This document shows, in pieces, positions 1 through 10,732 of a stretch of 64,000 nt of DNA. Origin of the DNA: Pisolithus tinctorius (Eukaryota > Basidiomycota > Agaricomycetes > Boletales > Pisolithaceae); NCBI GenBank assembly GCA_024663395.1, contig JANFAH010000007.1, forward strand, positions 1,240,001 to 1,304,000, read 5' to 3'. The notes below the pieces were generated by a model. The model was not told the DNA's origin. It ran no database searches and worked only from the letters and a program-made list of their open reading frames with translations. The position numbers were made by a program, and so were the translations under genes. How positions within the stretch are numbered: the stretch's first letter is position 1; each line of letters begins with the position of its first letter.

Positions 1-1355
1 TGCCGACATTCCATGTTTTTGCGACCTTTCGGGACTCGACATCCCCTATCGCGGTTGACATCACCAGACAACCAAAGCTAGACAAGGATGAACTCACATA
101 ATCTAACAGTACAGTCCAGAGAAGATGTCAAGAGAGATTTACTGTCTCCGCTCCACGAGCAAGCCATCTGTCATGAGATATTATCTTTATTTTCCGAGGA
201 AACTAGGTTCAAAGGACATACAACACTGCCGTTGTGGGCGTTCTCAGTGAACTCAGCTAGAGTGTCACCTGTCTTGCCATCATACAAGAATACCTTGTAA
301 TCCGACCCTACGCTTGCAAAAAGATCCCCGGAAGGCGCATATCTAACATCCTGAACAAATCTTGTGTGCGTCCTGATCATCTGCGGGGATAACCGGTGAA
401 CAAGGCGATAAGATGACCTGGTCGGGTAATATTCACCTTTTCGTACTTGTACGGTACCCCTTGTTTACTGCTATAAATTTCAAAACGTAGAAACGACACA
501 GAGAACACTACCTTGACTGAAGACGATCAAACCATCATCACCACCAGTGGCGGCGCGGTATGGGCGTTGATGACGTATGGAGACTGCGTTCACAACCTAA
601 CAAATAGTTGAGTTGAACTACGCCCATACTACTATGTCAGGGTTACCTTTGAATGGCCAGTAATCTCACCGCAAGATGCACCAGTATCGATGATAATAGG
701 ACGACCAAACCTTTTCGCGGAAATCAGAAAGCTGTCACCATTCCTTAGACTCTGCACCGAATACTTACTTGTCTTTTCCATCGCCCACTAAAATCATCCT
801 CTTACTTTCGCCGTCCCAGGCGAGATCATTTCTATCCAGGAACGCAAGCAAATCAAGTTCAAGGGATCAGAGATGCAAACGAGGGTCTTACACGCGTCCA
901 GAGATGATCTTGTACTCCCACTTTACTGACTGGTCCTCACCGATCGTATCCCATATCTTCACTAACACAATCTAAGTTCCTGCATAGTGGTCGCCTTTCG
1001 ATTTACATACCCAAACCGGTTGCATCAGCAGATGCGCAGTAGTACCCGGAAGGAGAGAACCGGGCAACTGTTGTGTTCTGAGAGTGGCCGGAAAAAGTTT
1101 TGCTCGATGCAAGATCCTTTATACCTTGTAAACGGTGGGCACTTCATAATGCGCTGAGCAGTCACCTTGAGATCGTGAATCTTGTGAGTGCACACCTGTG
1201 AGCTTGAAAACGTTTCATGAATTGAAAGGTTCACCCACTACTATAGTCCTTCCATTTGCATAGATGATCTTATCTTGGTGGGAACTGAGCTTGGTCGACA
1301 CCCCGCGCGTAGTCACAGGATTGCATGGATACAGGGCCGTACGAGTGAATGACAT
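1..1355 (-). CDS. AIP1: Actin-interacting protein 1 (WDR1 family), 3' part off window
   Basis: WD40-repeat protein that works with cofilin to disassemble actin filaments at cortical patches and cables. Start ATG is at 1353-1355, opening MSFTRTALYPCNPVTTRGVS, and is followed by the family-typical STKLSSHQDKIIYANGRT. Further exons read GHSQNTTVARFSPSGYYCAS (about 1000-1070), VVNAVSIRHQRPYRAATGGD (about 510-600), a 23-nt exon at 437-459 (GVPYKYEK), 222-380 (RTHTRFVQDVRYAPSG, then LYDGKTGDTLAEF), 98-167 (MACSWSGDSKSLLTSSLDCT) and 1-45 (DVESRKVAKTWNVG). Introns are about 50 nt with GT..AG ends. Only the first WD repeats, roughly 270 of about 600 residues, lie in the window; the rest continues to the left. 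It lies 266 bp downstream of MAD3 on the same strand. Identification rests on several consecutive family-specific blocks, so it is secure; exons between 600 and 1000 were not fully resolved. Confidence 0.93.
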
Positions 1356-1620
1356 ACCCAACAGCGAGTTTCACAAAATCGATAGATACGTGGAAGGCAA
1401 AAGTTTCGCGAAATATCGTGAGATCAGTTAGACAGTCTTTTCTGCGCACTCAAACCTGCGGCGTAGTCAGGAGAATACCACATTGGGAAGTGCTACTACA
1501 CAGTCGTAGTCAAAGCGCTCGAGAAGAGAATTCACTTGGAACGGACTTCGATAAAGAAAAAAAAACAAATTATGCAATGTAAGATATCAGAGCCAGGACA
1601 TCAGCGTCAATGGGACGAAT

Positions 1621-3073
1621 TCAGTCGTCCACCAGGGAACATTCGTCAGTCGTGTAATTCTTCAAAGGGTCTTTCCTCAGAGCTTCTGCCTCAGATAAGA
1701 CGGATGGACCTCTGCCACCAACAACCTTGGTCTTCATCACGGTATCTGGTGCACCTATAGTCGCCGTTATGCTGGGAGTAGCAGGCTAGATGCTCCAAGC
1801 TCAGTAAAACACGCAGAAATATGCCAGATGCCTCACCTCATCCCGGAACGGAGTAAACATCGGACTTGACGGTACTCCGCCTTGGGGATCTTGGTCTGAG
1901 AATGGCACGATCGTACTTCTGGCAGGAGTCTTCGGTGGTAGCCTAGTGGGAATAGGAGGAGGGGGCATTCCATCTGACTCAATATTCTCCTCGGGGTCAG
2001 GGTCTTTGTAAGGAATTATCTTCGAAGTACTAGAGGAGCTGGAACCGGGGGTGACGCGACGGGAGCGCCCTGTGTGTTTCAGGGTAGTTCCGGCTGCTTT
2101 TCGCACCTCGGGGACATTCTCTTTGACGCGGGATTTACGAGTTCCAATATCGGGGAATGCAGCTCTTGTTTCCTCCTGAGGCTCGGAACCGGTCGGGTCC
2201 ACGAAGATCTGAAGACGAGAATTGGGAGCAGCCCTCGGTGGCGATGGACCAGAACCAAATACGTTAGCATCGGACGGAGATGACCTGTGTACCCTGGCTA
2301 GAGAGCCAGACGAGGATAAAGAAGTAGTCAAACCAAGTCCTGTGCGTCGGGAAGCACCCGTCGGTTCCTGTGCAGGGGGCAACGCGATGCCTGACATCAT
2401 GCGTTTCTGAAATTCTGCATGTTTGCTTTGCAAATGTTCCAGGGGGCTTGCCTGCCGTGCAATTCCCAACAGAAAGATAGCGTCCGCCTCGTTTCGCCTG
2501 CGGGAGTGGAATTAATAGGGCAACCAACCTGGACCCATCGGAAGAAAAAGAAACATACCGTCCCGCCCTCTCCAGCGCAGCCGCATATTCTTCATACAAA
2601 ACGGCGTGACTTGTCCCAATGTCATTGGCAAGCAAAAACTTGAATATCAATACCGGTTTCTCCACAAAGCTGGCATAAAGCAACCAAAGCTTCAAGTATT
2701 TGAGTTCGCCTTTCCAGATACCGCCCCGATTATCTTTTAGGGCTCGAGTTGCCTCCTCTAGCAACTCAAGGAGTCCAGATTCAGCACTTTGGCCCTGAGG
2801 GTAGTTGTCCAAAATCCAATTAACGAATCGGACATAGGCCTCAAGGGGATCATCGTCTTCGTCTTGCAATGCGATTTCAACGTTAAGACGGTGACGTTTG
2901 CGTGCGGAAAGGAGCTGTTCATCGCGCTGCGCGTGTGGGGTGGATAGGATAGCAGACAACGCTGTTACGCGCCGCCCAGACGCGAGAGGTTGTATATTTT
3001 CCTTGGCTGCTTCTATTACTTCGATGTCGACGACAGGTGGGACCTGTGTGAACATATCATCAACGTCCGCCAT
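1621..3073 (-). CDS. MAD3: Spindle assembly checkpoint protein Mad3 (BubR1-like, no kinase domain)
   Basis: Component of the mitotic checkpoint complex that inhibits APC/C-Cdc20 until kinetochores are attached. Three exons (3073-2559, 2497-1837, 1785-1621; introns 61 and 51 nt) give 446 residues. KEN box 1 is at residues 24-26 (AAKENIQPL). The Mad3/BUB1 homology TPR domain follows at about 35-180 (DPLEAYVRFVNWILDNYPQG, then GGIWKGELKYLKLWLLYASF). KEN box 2 is at about 297-299 (RVKENVPEV). The rest is disordered, with short ABBA-like motifs (see findings) and the tail SEAEALRKDPLKNYTTDE. A Bub1 assignment is rejected because the chain ends without a kinase domain. The ATG at 3073 is preferred because the 13-residue extension allowed by the in-frame ATG at 3112 lacks conserved character. 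A palindromic CACGTG element lies 71 bp upstream. Confidence 0.93.
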
Positions 3074-3781
3074 GACTGTGATTCGTGACTGCAGCTTGAA
3101 CACAAAGTGCACTTCAAATTTCCAAGTTCACGCGTCTTGTCTCCGCGATCACGTGACTATTATCACTCCCTCTTTCAACTCGGTCGTCGTCCCGTGAGGT
3201 GACTACATACTCGAATATATGTAGTAGCACCTTTGTATGCTGCACGATGGCTGTTAAAGGATAGGCCTGAAAGTCGTTTACGCCACCGTCAATCACGACA
3301 TGCCACGAACATGTGTTCAGATAATGTTTTTCGGCAACGAGCCGGTGACGGCAGGATTGCTGTGATCCGACTCACATTATGCCGCGATGTCCGTTCAAGC
3401 CAAGCTCGAATGAGGCCAGTGTTTGTGTTTCAAGACAGAACTCGCCGTGTCGCAGCCAGTGGTTCCAACATGTCACTCCAAATGGGCACCTACTTTGTTG
3501 CACCATAAATGTATCAATATCTCCTTTGGGTGCTGCCTTTCGATTTGACTTTAGGATCAAATACTTGCGCAAAATAGGGGTGAAGACAAAGCAGACACCA
3601 GTTGTGTCTTGGTTCGCATATTCAAATGATACAGGTGAATTAGGGAACTACGAAAGCCGAAGTAAGGAAAGGAAGGTGATCGCCCAAAAAACTTCTATGT
3701 CACGATAAGCATGAAAAAATCGTACAAGTATCTGTCCCAAGGATCCCTTTTGGTATGTAATCGACTCGGATAAGATTGTGA
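3074..3781. other. Intergenic region between MAD3 start and oxalate decarboxylase 3' end
   Basis: Both flanking genes are on the minus strand, so this holds the MAD3 promoter and the oxalate decarboxylase 3' flank. Open frames of 60-110 codons occur on both strands, but none has family resemblance or consistent splice signals. I see no gene here. Confidence 0.6.
3144..3157. promoter_or_regulatory. CACGTG-centred element upstream of MAD3
   Basis: CGCGATCACGTGAC on the plus strand, 71 bp upstream of the MAD3 ATG. It contains the 8-bp palindrome TCACGTGA, an E-box/bHLH-type site. The same 14 bases in reverse complement occur 67 bp upstream of the RAD52 ATG. Identity and spacing are seen directly; a regulatory role is inferred. 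Confidence 0.5.
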
Positions 3782-5855
3782 TCAAGCAGAGGTGGAGCCT
3801 GACGAAGTTGGACCCACAACTTCTTGTTTGGTCCTTGAAAATTTGGCAATGGTAGCATCATCGACTCTAAGGTGCGCCTTGACGAGCTCGTGAGGAATGA
3901 GTGCCAGCCACTGGCTGAGGGAGATGTCTTGGAATATGCCTAGACATGTACCGGTAAACTTGACCATGTGACATACAATAAGATGAATCGTACCAGATTT
4001 GAAGACCTCGAGGAACTTCAAGGTAGAATTACCCGTGTTCTCAATGTAGTGACCTAGAACCAGCGAAATCAACGACTTTGAAAGCCTAGTTTCCGCGAAG
4101 ACTGACCGAACGATGGAGGAATATATGCGATGTCCCCAGCCTGATCGGCGGATCAGATTTTTGCTGACACAAAACGCAATTACAACGAACCTGGAAATCG
4201 GACGTCTGTGCGTTGGACGATGACGCAAATACAGTAATACGAGCTTCGCCAGAACTGGAAAATACGTAAGGATTTGTACAAGCGGCCAGCCAAACAACTG
4301 ACATGAAGAAGGTCCATTCAGGCTCAGTAGGGTGCCACTGGCAACATTTAGGTTAGAAATCAGACTCAAGAATGCAGATCTTACATGGAGTTCACTAAGC
4401 AGAATTTGTTAGTCACTGACTAGGCGAACACGTGTATGACGCACCGCATGCCCCCGACCTCTACTGTAACCTCCGCGGCACAGATAGTCGTAGCGGCAGT
4501 GAACGTTCTGGAGTCAACGACCTTGTATGTCCCACCTGCTGTTTTCGTACCCTCGACCTGGGACATAGGGAATGTATAAGGAATAGGTGTATCATTTGGT
4601 ACCACCATATCAGTGGCGACATCGGCAGGAGGGGGGTGTGCTACATTGGACGGAGTCAAATCCAATTCAGATATTTCGTGACATGAAGACCCACAAGGCA
4701 AGATGTACAGCTCGTGAGATGGGATACGGTCAAATGCCGAGATGTCGGTTTGGAAATTCTTTGCGATCACCTCTTTAGGAACGTGGGCCAACCAATCCTG
4801 CCAAACACATGAGCAACTACTTATCCTCCAATATACCCGCTTACAGTGAGAAGGAAGGTGGAATCTTCACTAAAGGAACCGTTATCGAAAATAAGCAAGA
4901 ACTCGGCACCTTCCTCCGTAGTGTTCTTGGCTTGAATGCTACGAAAACAATCAGTTCCCCGAGAGACAAGAGACAATCAAGTCTTACCTGTGTGGAAATC
5001 CGGGAGGGAAGTACCATAAGTCGCCGGGGCCCTAGCTTACATGAGATTAAAGCTTAAGCAAGATTATTGCAGAGGTACCCACGACGTCGGCAAGATACAC
5101 TTGACCATCAGGTGTCACTGTACTGACTCTGACGTAACCGGACAACATATAGGCCCACTAAACCCATTTGAACGTTATAAAAACATGTGATAAAGGAAAA
5201 CCTACCTCTGCATCGGTGTGCCAATGCAATTCACTAAAAAGGATGAGCTCAGTGGAGGACTGAAGGACCTGTCTCACCGGATGGCTCCTGCTTCTAAGCG
5301 CATATTTACACCTTGATATCACGGCTGGTTAATACACGGATCGTGGGGCGAAAAATCGGCCCTACCAGCAATGTCCGTTGCGACTGGCATAACATTTACT
5401 GATTGGAAGGAGGGGTTAGCAAAGCTTCGACACTATCATACGCATTGGACTAACCATTTTGCTCGCGCGCCCAACCACCGGTCTGTAACCGGTTGTGACT
5501 TAGAGAAAAAGGCCATTTAAAGTTAGGACTGTGAAATAATGAGCGAAAGGCAAGGGCATGTATCGAAACGAAAGACGTACACGGCACCATTGTCTGTGGT
5601 TGGTGGGGCAAGCACATCTGGATTTTGGAGTTCCACTGGGACGTTCTGCGGTCCCAATATGGTAGCACCCAACCCACTACGAATGGGTTCTGGGGTGATA
5701 TCAGATTCTGGATTCCAGAGGGGGTAGTTTGGATCATCGCTTGCATATGGAACGGTCGGGGAAGGAGCTGGAGCTGAAGAGGTTTCAGAAGAAGCTGGTG
5801 CCGCGAGGGCAGTGGAGAGGATAGTTAAAATCGAGAGGAGAGACCAGGAATACAT
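3782..5855 (-). CDS. oxdC: Secreted bicupin oxalate decarboxylase
   Basis: Converts oxalate to formate and CO2 (EC 4.1.1.2) using Mn ions, outside the cell or in the wall. A signal peptide opens the protein (MYSWSLLSILTILSTALAAP). The fungal OxdC block GLGATILGPQNVPVELQNPD follows, then WPFSLSHNRLQTGGWAREQN. Cupin 1 has RELHWHTDAEWAYMLSG and GDLWYFPPGFPHSIQ; cupin 2 has RELHWHPTEPEWTFFISG and GDIAYIPPSFGHYIENTGN. Both therefore keep the HxH...E...H metal ligands. The SEDST lid loop after cupin 1 is the segment that separates decarboxylases from oxalate oxidases. About 15 small exons in 2.07 kb make this the most fragmented gene of the window, including a 10-nt exon at 4385-4394. A TATA box lies about 95 bp upstream. 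No broken exon was seen; the family call is secure, single boundaries less so. Confidence 0.94.
4385..4394 (-). other. oxdC: 10-nt micro-exon of oxalate decarboxylase
   Basis: TGAACTCCAT on the minus strand is flanked by TTAG on the 5' side and GTAAGA on the 3' side. It completes the Arg codon begun as CG in the previous exon and adds Glu-Leu-His, the first His being a Mn ligand of cupin 2. Both flanking introns are about 50 nt and carry CTAAC-type branch sites. The next exon begins TGGCAC (Trp-His). Confidence 0.85.
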
Positions 5856-7886
5856 TCTCCGGGGAGAAGGAAAAGAATGACCTCTGGGGCGGAAGGCTAC
5901 TGGACAAATACACGGATTCAGGTGGTTTTTTCTGCTAGCAGACCAACCTTTTTATACGTTTTTGTCCCTGTCAGGTCCCTTCGGATCGCCATTTAGTAAA
6001 TACGAAACTTGGCGGCGACCTCATTACCAGGGAGGGGGGCGAGCAAGACAAAGTTCTTACGGCATAAACTTGAACATCTCCGAGCCCGTGGCAGATGCAC
6101 CAATAACTTACTATACACCAGATGTAGGATAAGTCCCCCTCCCTGCTAGTGACAAGGTTTACACCGCCAATGCATCATCGCACGATGAACACCCCTCTTT
6201 GCCGCCATTGCAGGTCGAATTCAACGGCGAAACCTTCACCCTCCCAGTCTTCCTGTTTGCCGTTTTCGACCCCATGGAGCGTGCTATTTCAAGGTCGCAT
6301 CGACATTGGTACGGTATTTTTGAAGTTGCCACTAACCATGAAAGTCGTGGCCTTCATTTGGTGATTCGTGATTCGCTCGACGACGGTGAGCATGGACTTC
6401 AATTATTACCGATTTAACGGCTTGGAAGCGCGTGTGCCTCTCCGGAATTCTCAGCAGTCTTCTGTGGAACGGTTTCCTGTTTGATCCCATGAACCATAAA
6501 ACATACGGGAGTACTTAGGTTCGCACTGGAAGTGAGACGTGGCGCAGAAAACAGCCTTCGAGGGCTGGTGTTCACTAGCTTCTTTCGTTGCTATGATCAG
6601 ATTGCCTGCGCCCCCTTCCATTCTTATAACGTCCCGCGCGGTCAGACTATGTACTTCTCCCAGAATCCGCGTGGGAAACTCTTCATTGGAGAGCGTGAAT
6701 CGAGAAGGTCGATTTTATGATATCAACGTGTGGGCACATAATATCTCATCTAACGACGTGAAACCTTCCTGGAAACCCATCGTAAGTTCGCCACAGTCCA
6801 CACTGTTGGCAGCTCGCTTCGTGCAGCCTTACTGTACGTTCAAATTTCAACAGGGGAAGGGCGCTCTACTTATCTGCAGCGGGCTCAAAATTCGGGCATA
6901 TTAGGGCACCAATTGCGCCTGAAACCGACCTTCCACGTCGGCGAACGTTTTGGTGGTGCAGGGAACCATGTGTTGATGGATCGTTATCGATGGAGTCTCG
7001 TCTTGCTCCGGGGATATAATTATACACGGCGCCGACGCAAGCGCAGTGGCGCAGATCAAAGCAGGAGCCCAAGTTACAGGACGATTAACTTCCGCGTCTG
7101 GCCAACCTTACAAAGATGCTGAGCAAGCCGAGTTTTGTGAAGGAATCTGAAGCTCTTTCACGTCGGGTATATTCGGGTGGGCAGCGTAGCACCCGCCGTT
7201 AGCACACCCCTCTATTTTTACGCGGGGCTCTGGTTGGGCTCTGAGTTCGATTTTACTCCACGGGATGACCGCAGGAGATAGTGCATGTCCTCACTAGTAG
7301 GACGACGTTCGAGCCTATCGTAGGTGTACCACTGCAGGTTGGATCTCTGTTGCTGGGTGGTTTAACCAGCATAGCCACCATGGCTTTGGGGAGATATATA
7401 ACCCATGTGGAGGCAATAAATGCGAAGCATGAGAGAAATTGAGCTGCACATATGTACTCACCAAGAATCGACTCCAGCTTTGGCACAAGGTTACATCTAT
7501 GATGGGCATAGATACAAGAACTCCCTAGGTTCCCATGGGGTGTTGAGTCAGCCCCCTCAATTGACGACTGGTGGTAAGTCTTCATAATATGTTGCCTAAT
7601 GGTCAGCACGAAACTTCGCAGTGAATCGAAGAAACATTGGGCCAGACCCACTGCCAACAAGCGACGAAGGCTTGACACGTTTGATGACGTAAGCTTACCA
7701 CGCGATGAGTTTTCGTTGGTGGCCAGCCGGCATCGACGAACCCTTTGACGCTCAGCCAACGCTGTGGGTTTGCCTGCAGGTATGTCTCGTTTTGTTTCCC
7801 TGTAACCACCAGCCCATCTTTCCGTCTCTCGTGACACTCCACTCTTAGTTTGCATTCAGAGTAGTCATTCATAGCCGATAATCAAG
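5856..7886. other. 2 kb without a secure gene; possible decayed plus-strand gene at 6100-7140
   Basis: The left end is the oxalate decarboxylase promoter. On the plus strand several unconnected segments look protein-like. 6133-6417 reads PPLQVEFNGETFTLPVF and then an open frame to 6417; 6700-6780 reads GRFYDINVWAHNISSNDVKP; 6975-7130 reads IVIDGVSSCSGDIIIHGADA and ends in a stop. I could not join them with consistent splice sites and recognise no family. On the minus strand at 7253-7872 there are overlapping frames of up to 200 codons, but they would begin 15 bp from the rrm4 start and have no recognisable content. Confidence 0.4.
5949..5956 (-). promoter_or_regulatory. TATA box of oxalate decarboxylase
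   Basis: TATAAAAA on the minus strand, about 95 bp upstream of the oxalate decarboxylase ATG at 5855. Sequence and spacing fit a fungal core promoter of an inducible secreted enzyme; use is inferred. Confidence 0.55.
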
Positions 7887-10732
7887 ATGGCTTCTGGATG
7901 TGCTTCCCCGCCCGCACAAGAAGGCGGAGCTCCACTGCCCCACCCTTACCTTCACGAACCTTTGCTCTACGTTTCCAACCTCCCTCCCTACGTCACGGAT
8001 GAAAATGTTGCTATGACTTTCCAGTCGTGTGCTCCCTTCAGACCAACTATCCCACGCGACGGCAGCAATCGCCCTCTTAGTGGAACCATCGAGTTCAAGT
8101 TCCTCGAGAAAGGTGGGGTCGATATCTCATGAAATGTCGAATATTTTCATGAACACAAGAGATTATGCAGCTGAAAAGGCACTCGCCACCCTACAATCAC
8201 GTCCCATCCAAGGACTTCAACCCCCCGTGCTCTTGGTCCTCTCACCATATCCACCGACCAATCCTCCTACACCCCTTCACACAACTGCTTCTCCACGGCT
8301 TGTCAAGCATCTTCCTATAGGCTACACGGATTCTCAACTTTACGATCTGTTCCGACCATTTGGTGCTATTGCGTCTGTTCGGATGCAAACTGGTTACGGT
8401 AGCGACACTGGTGTTGTAGAGTTCTGGCGAGAAGAGGAGGCACGTGTCGCAGAGGAGGCTATGCACTGCTTCGACGTCGAAGGCCAAAATATTGCTGTAA
8501 CTGTATATCAGAACAGGAGATCCAGTGGAGGACCGACAGAATTCAGCGCTCACGCACCTGCTTTTGTGCCGTCAGGCTCCGTTTATCCATACCCGACACA
8601 GGTAGAATTCTCCTTTTTCCCACGCTGTTTGCGCTCATCATCAATCTAGTATTCCCCGCCTCGCGCAACTCCGTACGGGGCAAGAAGCTCGGTCTTTATC
8701 CATGGGCCAGGCCAGCAGGTTCAATTAGCTCCTTTGTCCGGCCCTGGCTCCAATAGCCACAGTGGCTTGATTGACCCTTGTAACCTTTTCTGCAAGGTTG
8801 TAGATTATTCATGACCCCAGTTCAGCTTACTCATGCTTGGATTCAGAACCTCGATCCCGAGATCGATTCGAACCAGCTCTTTACTCACTTTCGTCAGGTG
8901 TGTTCTTTTCACCGTGCTTTAAGCGTCTTTATTTATTGTCTTCGTAGTTCGGCCAGATTGTTAGGTAGAGTGCACTCACCGCTTTTCCATGGACATGCAA
9001 GTCAATCCTACTCAGTGCTCGTGTAATGCGTAATGAGGCCGGTGATAGCCGTGGATTCGGCTTTGTTTCGTACCAAACACCGGAGCAAGGTAAGGCTGAA
9101 TGACCAGCTATTCGTGTATGATCATTAAACCATACAATAGCCGCGGCTGCTATGCATGCCATGAACGGTGCCGTCCTGGGTTCTAAACAGATTGTTGTCA
9201 GACTCCATGAACCCAAGCAATTACGACAGGAAAAACTAGCGCAACGTTTCGGTCACAACGGCCACCCGCGATGTGCTAGTGGGGCAACGAGTCCAACCGC
9301 TAGTGAGACTGGTGAAAGTTATGTCGGCTTCTCTAGTCCCCGTCACTCTGTGCTCGGGTCCCCTATTATTGGGCACGATCGTCCGGACAGAGGCAGGAGA
9401 GGCTCTGGCAGTTATTACAACGTGGGGATCATGTCCAGGTGCATGGGTGCTCTACTGACTTGATCTTGCAGGCTGCCCTCTCTGGAACTTTGAACCTCCC
9501 AATGCGTTACGATGATTTGGCGGCTCTTTCACCTGTTGTAAGAAAGGAGGTGCTCACGGGTGAATTGAGCAGACGCCTCAAAGCGAGCGATTCGCTACCG
9601 GCCGATGAAGTAGACGCCGTCGTCGAGTCACTGGTTGGCCTCTCTCTCAGCGAGGTGGTTGCTGGTATCCACGATCCTGCCAAGCTTGTAGATCAAATTG
9701 CAAATGCTCGCAATGCTTTATGGAAATCGAAGTCACCGTCTCCCGCTAAATCGCCATCCCCGGCAGCTTCCCAGGATTCTCGCGTTTTGGATGCAAATGC
9801 TCTTAATGCGACGGCATCCGCTCCGGAGCATCCATCGACTCCAATTTCTGTCTCCGCGTCCATCTCAACCCCGCCCCGTACATCTTCACCGTCGGGCTCT
9901 GTACCACCCATCTCCGAGAAGGATCGTATGGCTGTTGCTGTAGCCAAGCTTGAGCCATCCAGACAAGCCGAGCTTACCGAACTTCTCATGAGTTTGCCTA
10001 AGCGTGAGCGCGCCATGTGCCTCTTCAATGTTGAGATCCTTAGAGCCAAGGTTGCTGACGCGAAAATGGTCCTCGACTGTTCCGAGGGAGAGGAAGAACC
10101 ACCGCAACAGCCGAAGGCCGAGCCCACGCCGGCAGTCCCTGAAGTACCTGTTACACCACAAGCGAAGAAGACCACAACTTCGGCCCTCGAAGATTCTCCA
10201 CATACCCCAGCGCTATCCTCACGTGGGCCCTCAGCAGCTTCCTCTCCAGCACCAGCCACACCAGCCTCGTCTACACATACAATCGCATCTCTGGCCCGCC
10301 TTCCCGCGATCGATATTATCAAGCTGGCAAACTCGCCCTCGGCCACCGGTCTGCCATTACCAAAACCTGACCCTTTGGTTGTAAAAGCAACCGATGAGTT
10401 TATTGATGGCCTATTAGACAAACCCATACAGACCCAGAAGCAAATGCTTGGTGATAAATTGTCCGTTTTCTGACCCGGGGAAACTAAAAAGGTACTGATA
10501 TGTTAACTTCTAGGTGGAGAGCGATTAAGTCATTCGGGATCAAAGGAGCTGTAAGTAAACTGTGTCTAGGTTCTTTTCTCCCGTGCGCTAATCCGGGATA
10601 TCTTAGCCTAAACTCACCATTGCTCTCTTGGATCAAGAAGATCTGCGTGCCCTCGCACATCTTATGAACAGCTACCCTTCCATCCTTAAAGAAAGGGTTC
10701 TACTCCAAGCCTCGCAAGTTGGTGGCAAGTAA
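7887..10732 (+). CDS. rrm4: Rrm4-like endosomal mRNA-transport protein (3 RRM + 3 MLLE)
   Basis: RNA-binding protein related to Ustilago maydis Rrm4, which links mRNA to early endosomes that shuttle along microtubules. Ten exons (7887-8112, 8162-8601, 8650-8796, 8847-8897, 8948-8964, 9016-9089, 9141-9421, 9472-10460, 10514-10550, 10607-10732) give 795 residues. RRM1 is at about 25-105 (LLYVSNLPPYVTDENV), RRM2 at about 130-205 (RLVKHLPIGYTDSQLYDLF) and RRM3 at about 266-345 (CNLFCKNLDPEI, RGFGFVSYQ). Divergent MLLE-type helical domains follow at about 423-491 and 558-611. A canonical C-terminal one starts at about 705 (KQMLGDKLWRAIKSFGIKGA, LRALAHLMNSYPSILKERVL). Three RRMs and three MLLEs, instead of four RRMs and one MLLE, separate it from Pab1. 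It converges with the MFS gene 470 bp downstream. Orthology is inferred from architecture and the C-terminal block. Confidence 0.88.

Noticed and set aside
1621..3073. Bub1 kinase instead of Mad3
   Set aside because: The protein stops after the KEN/ABBA-like region with no kinase motifs; the neighbouring sequence is AIP1.
7253..7872. Overlapping minus-strand frames of up to 200 codons just left of rrm4
   Set aside because: They would start 15 bp from the rrm4 ATG, have no recognisable content and cover the likely rrm4 leader.
9693..10427. 244-codon minus-strand frame inside rrm4
   Set aside because: Antisense shadow of the Ala/Ser/Pro-rich rrm4 linker; the plus strand carries clear MLLE blocks.
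7887..10732. Poly(A)-binding protein Pab1
   Set aside because: Three RRMs rather than four and three MLLE-type domains; the C-terminal block matches Rrm4.
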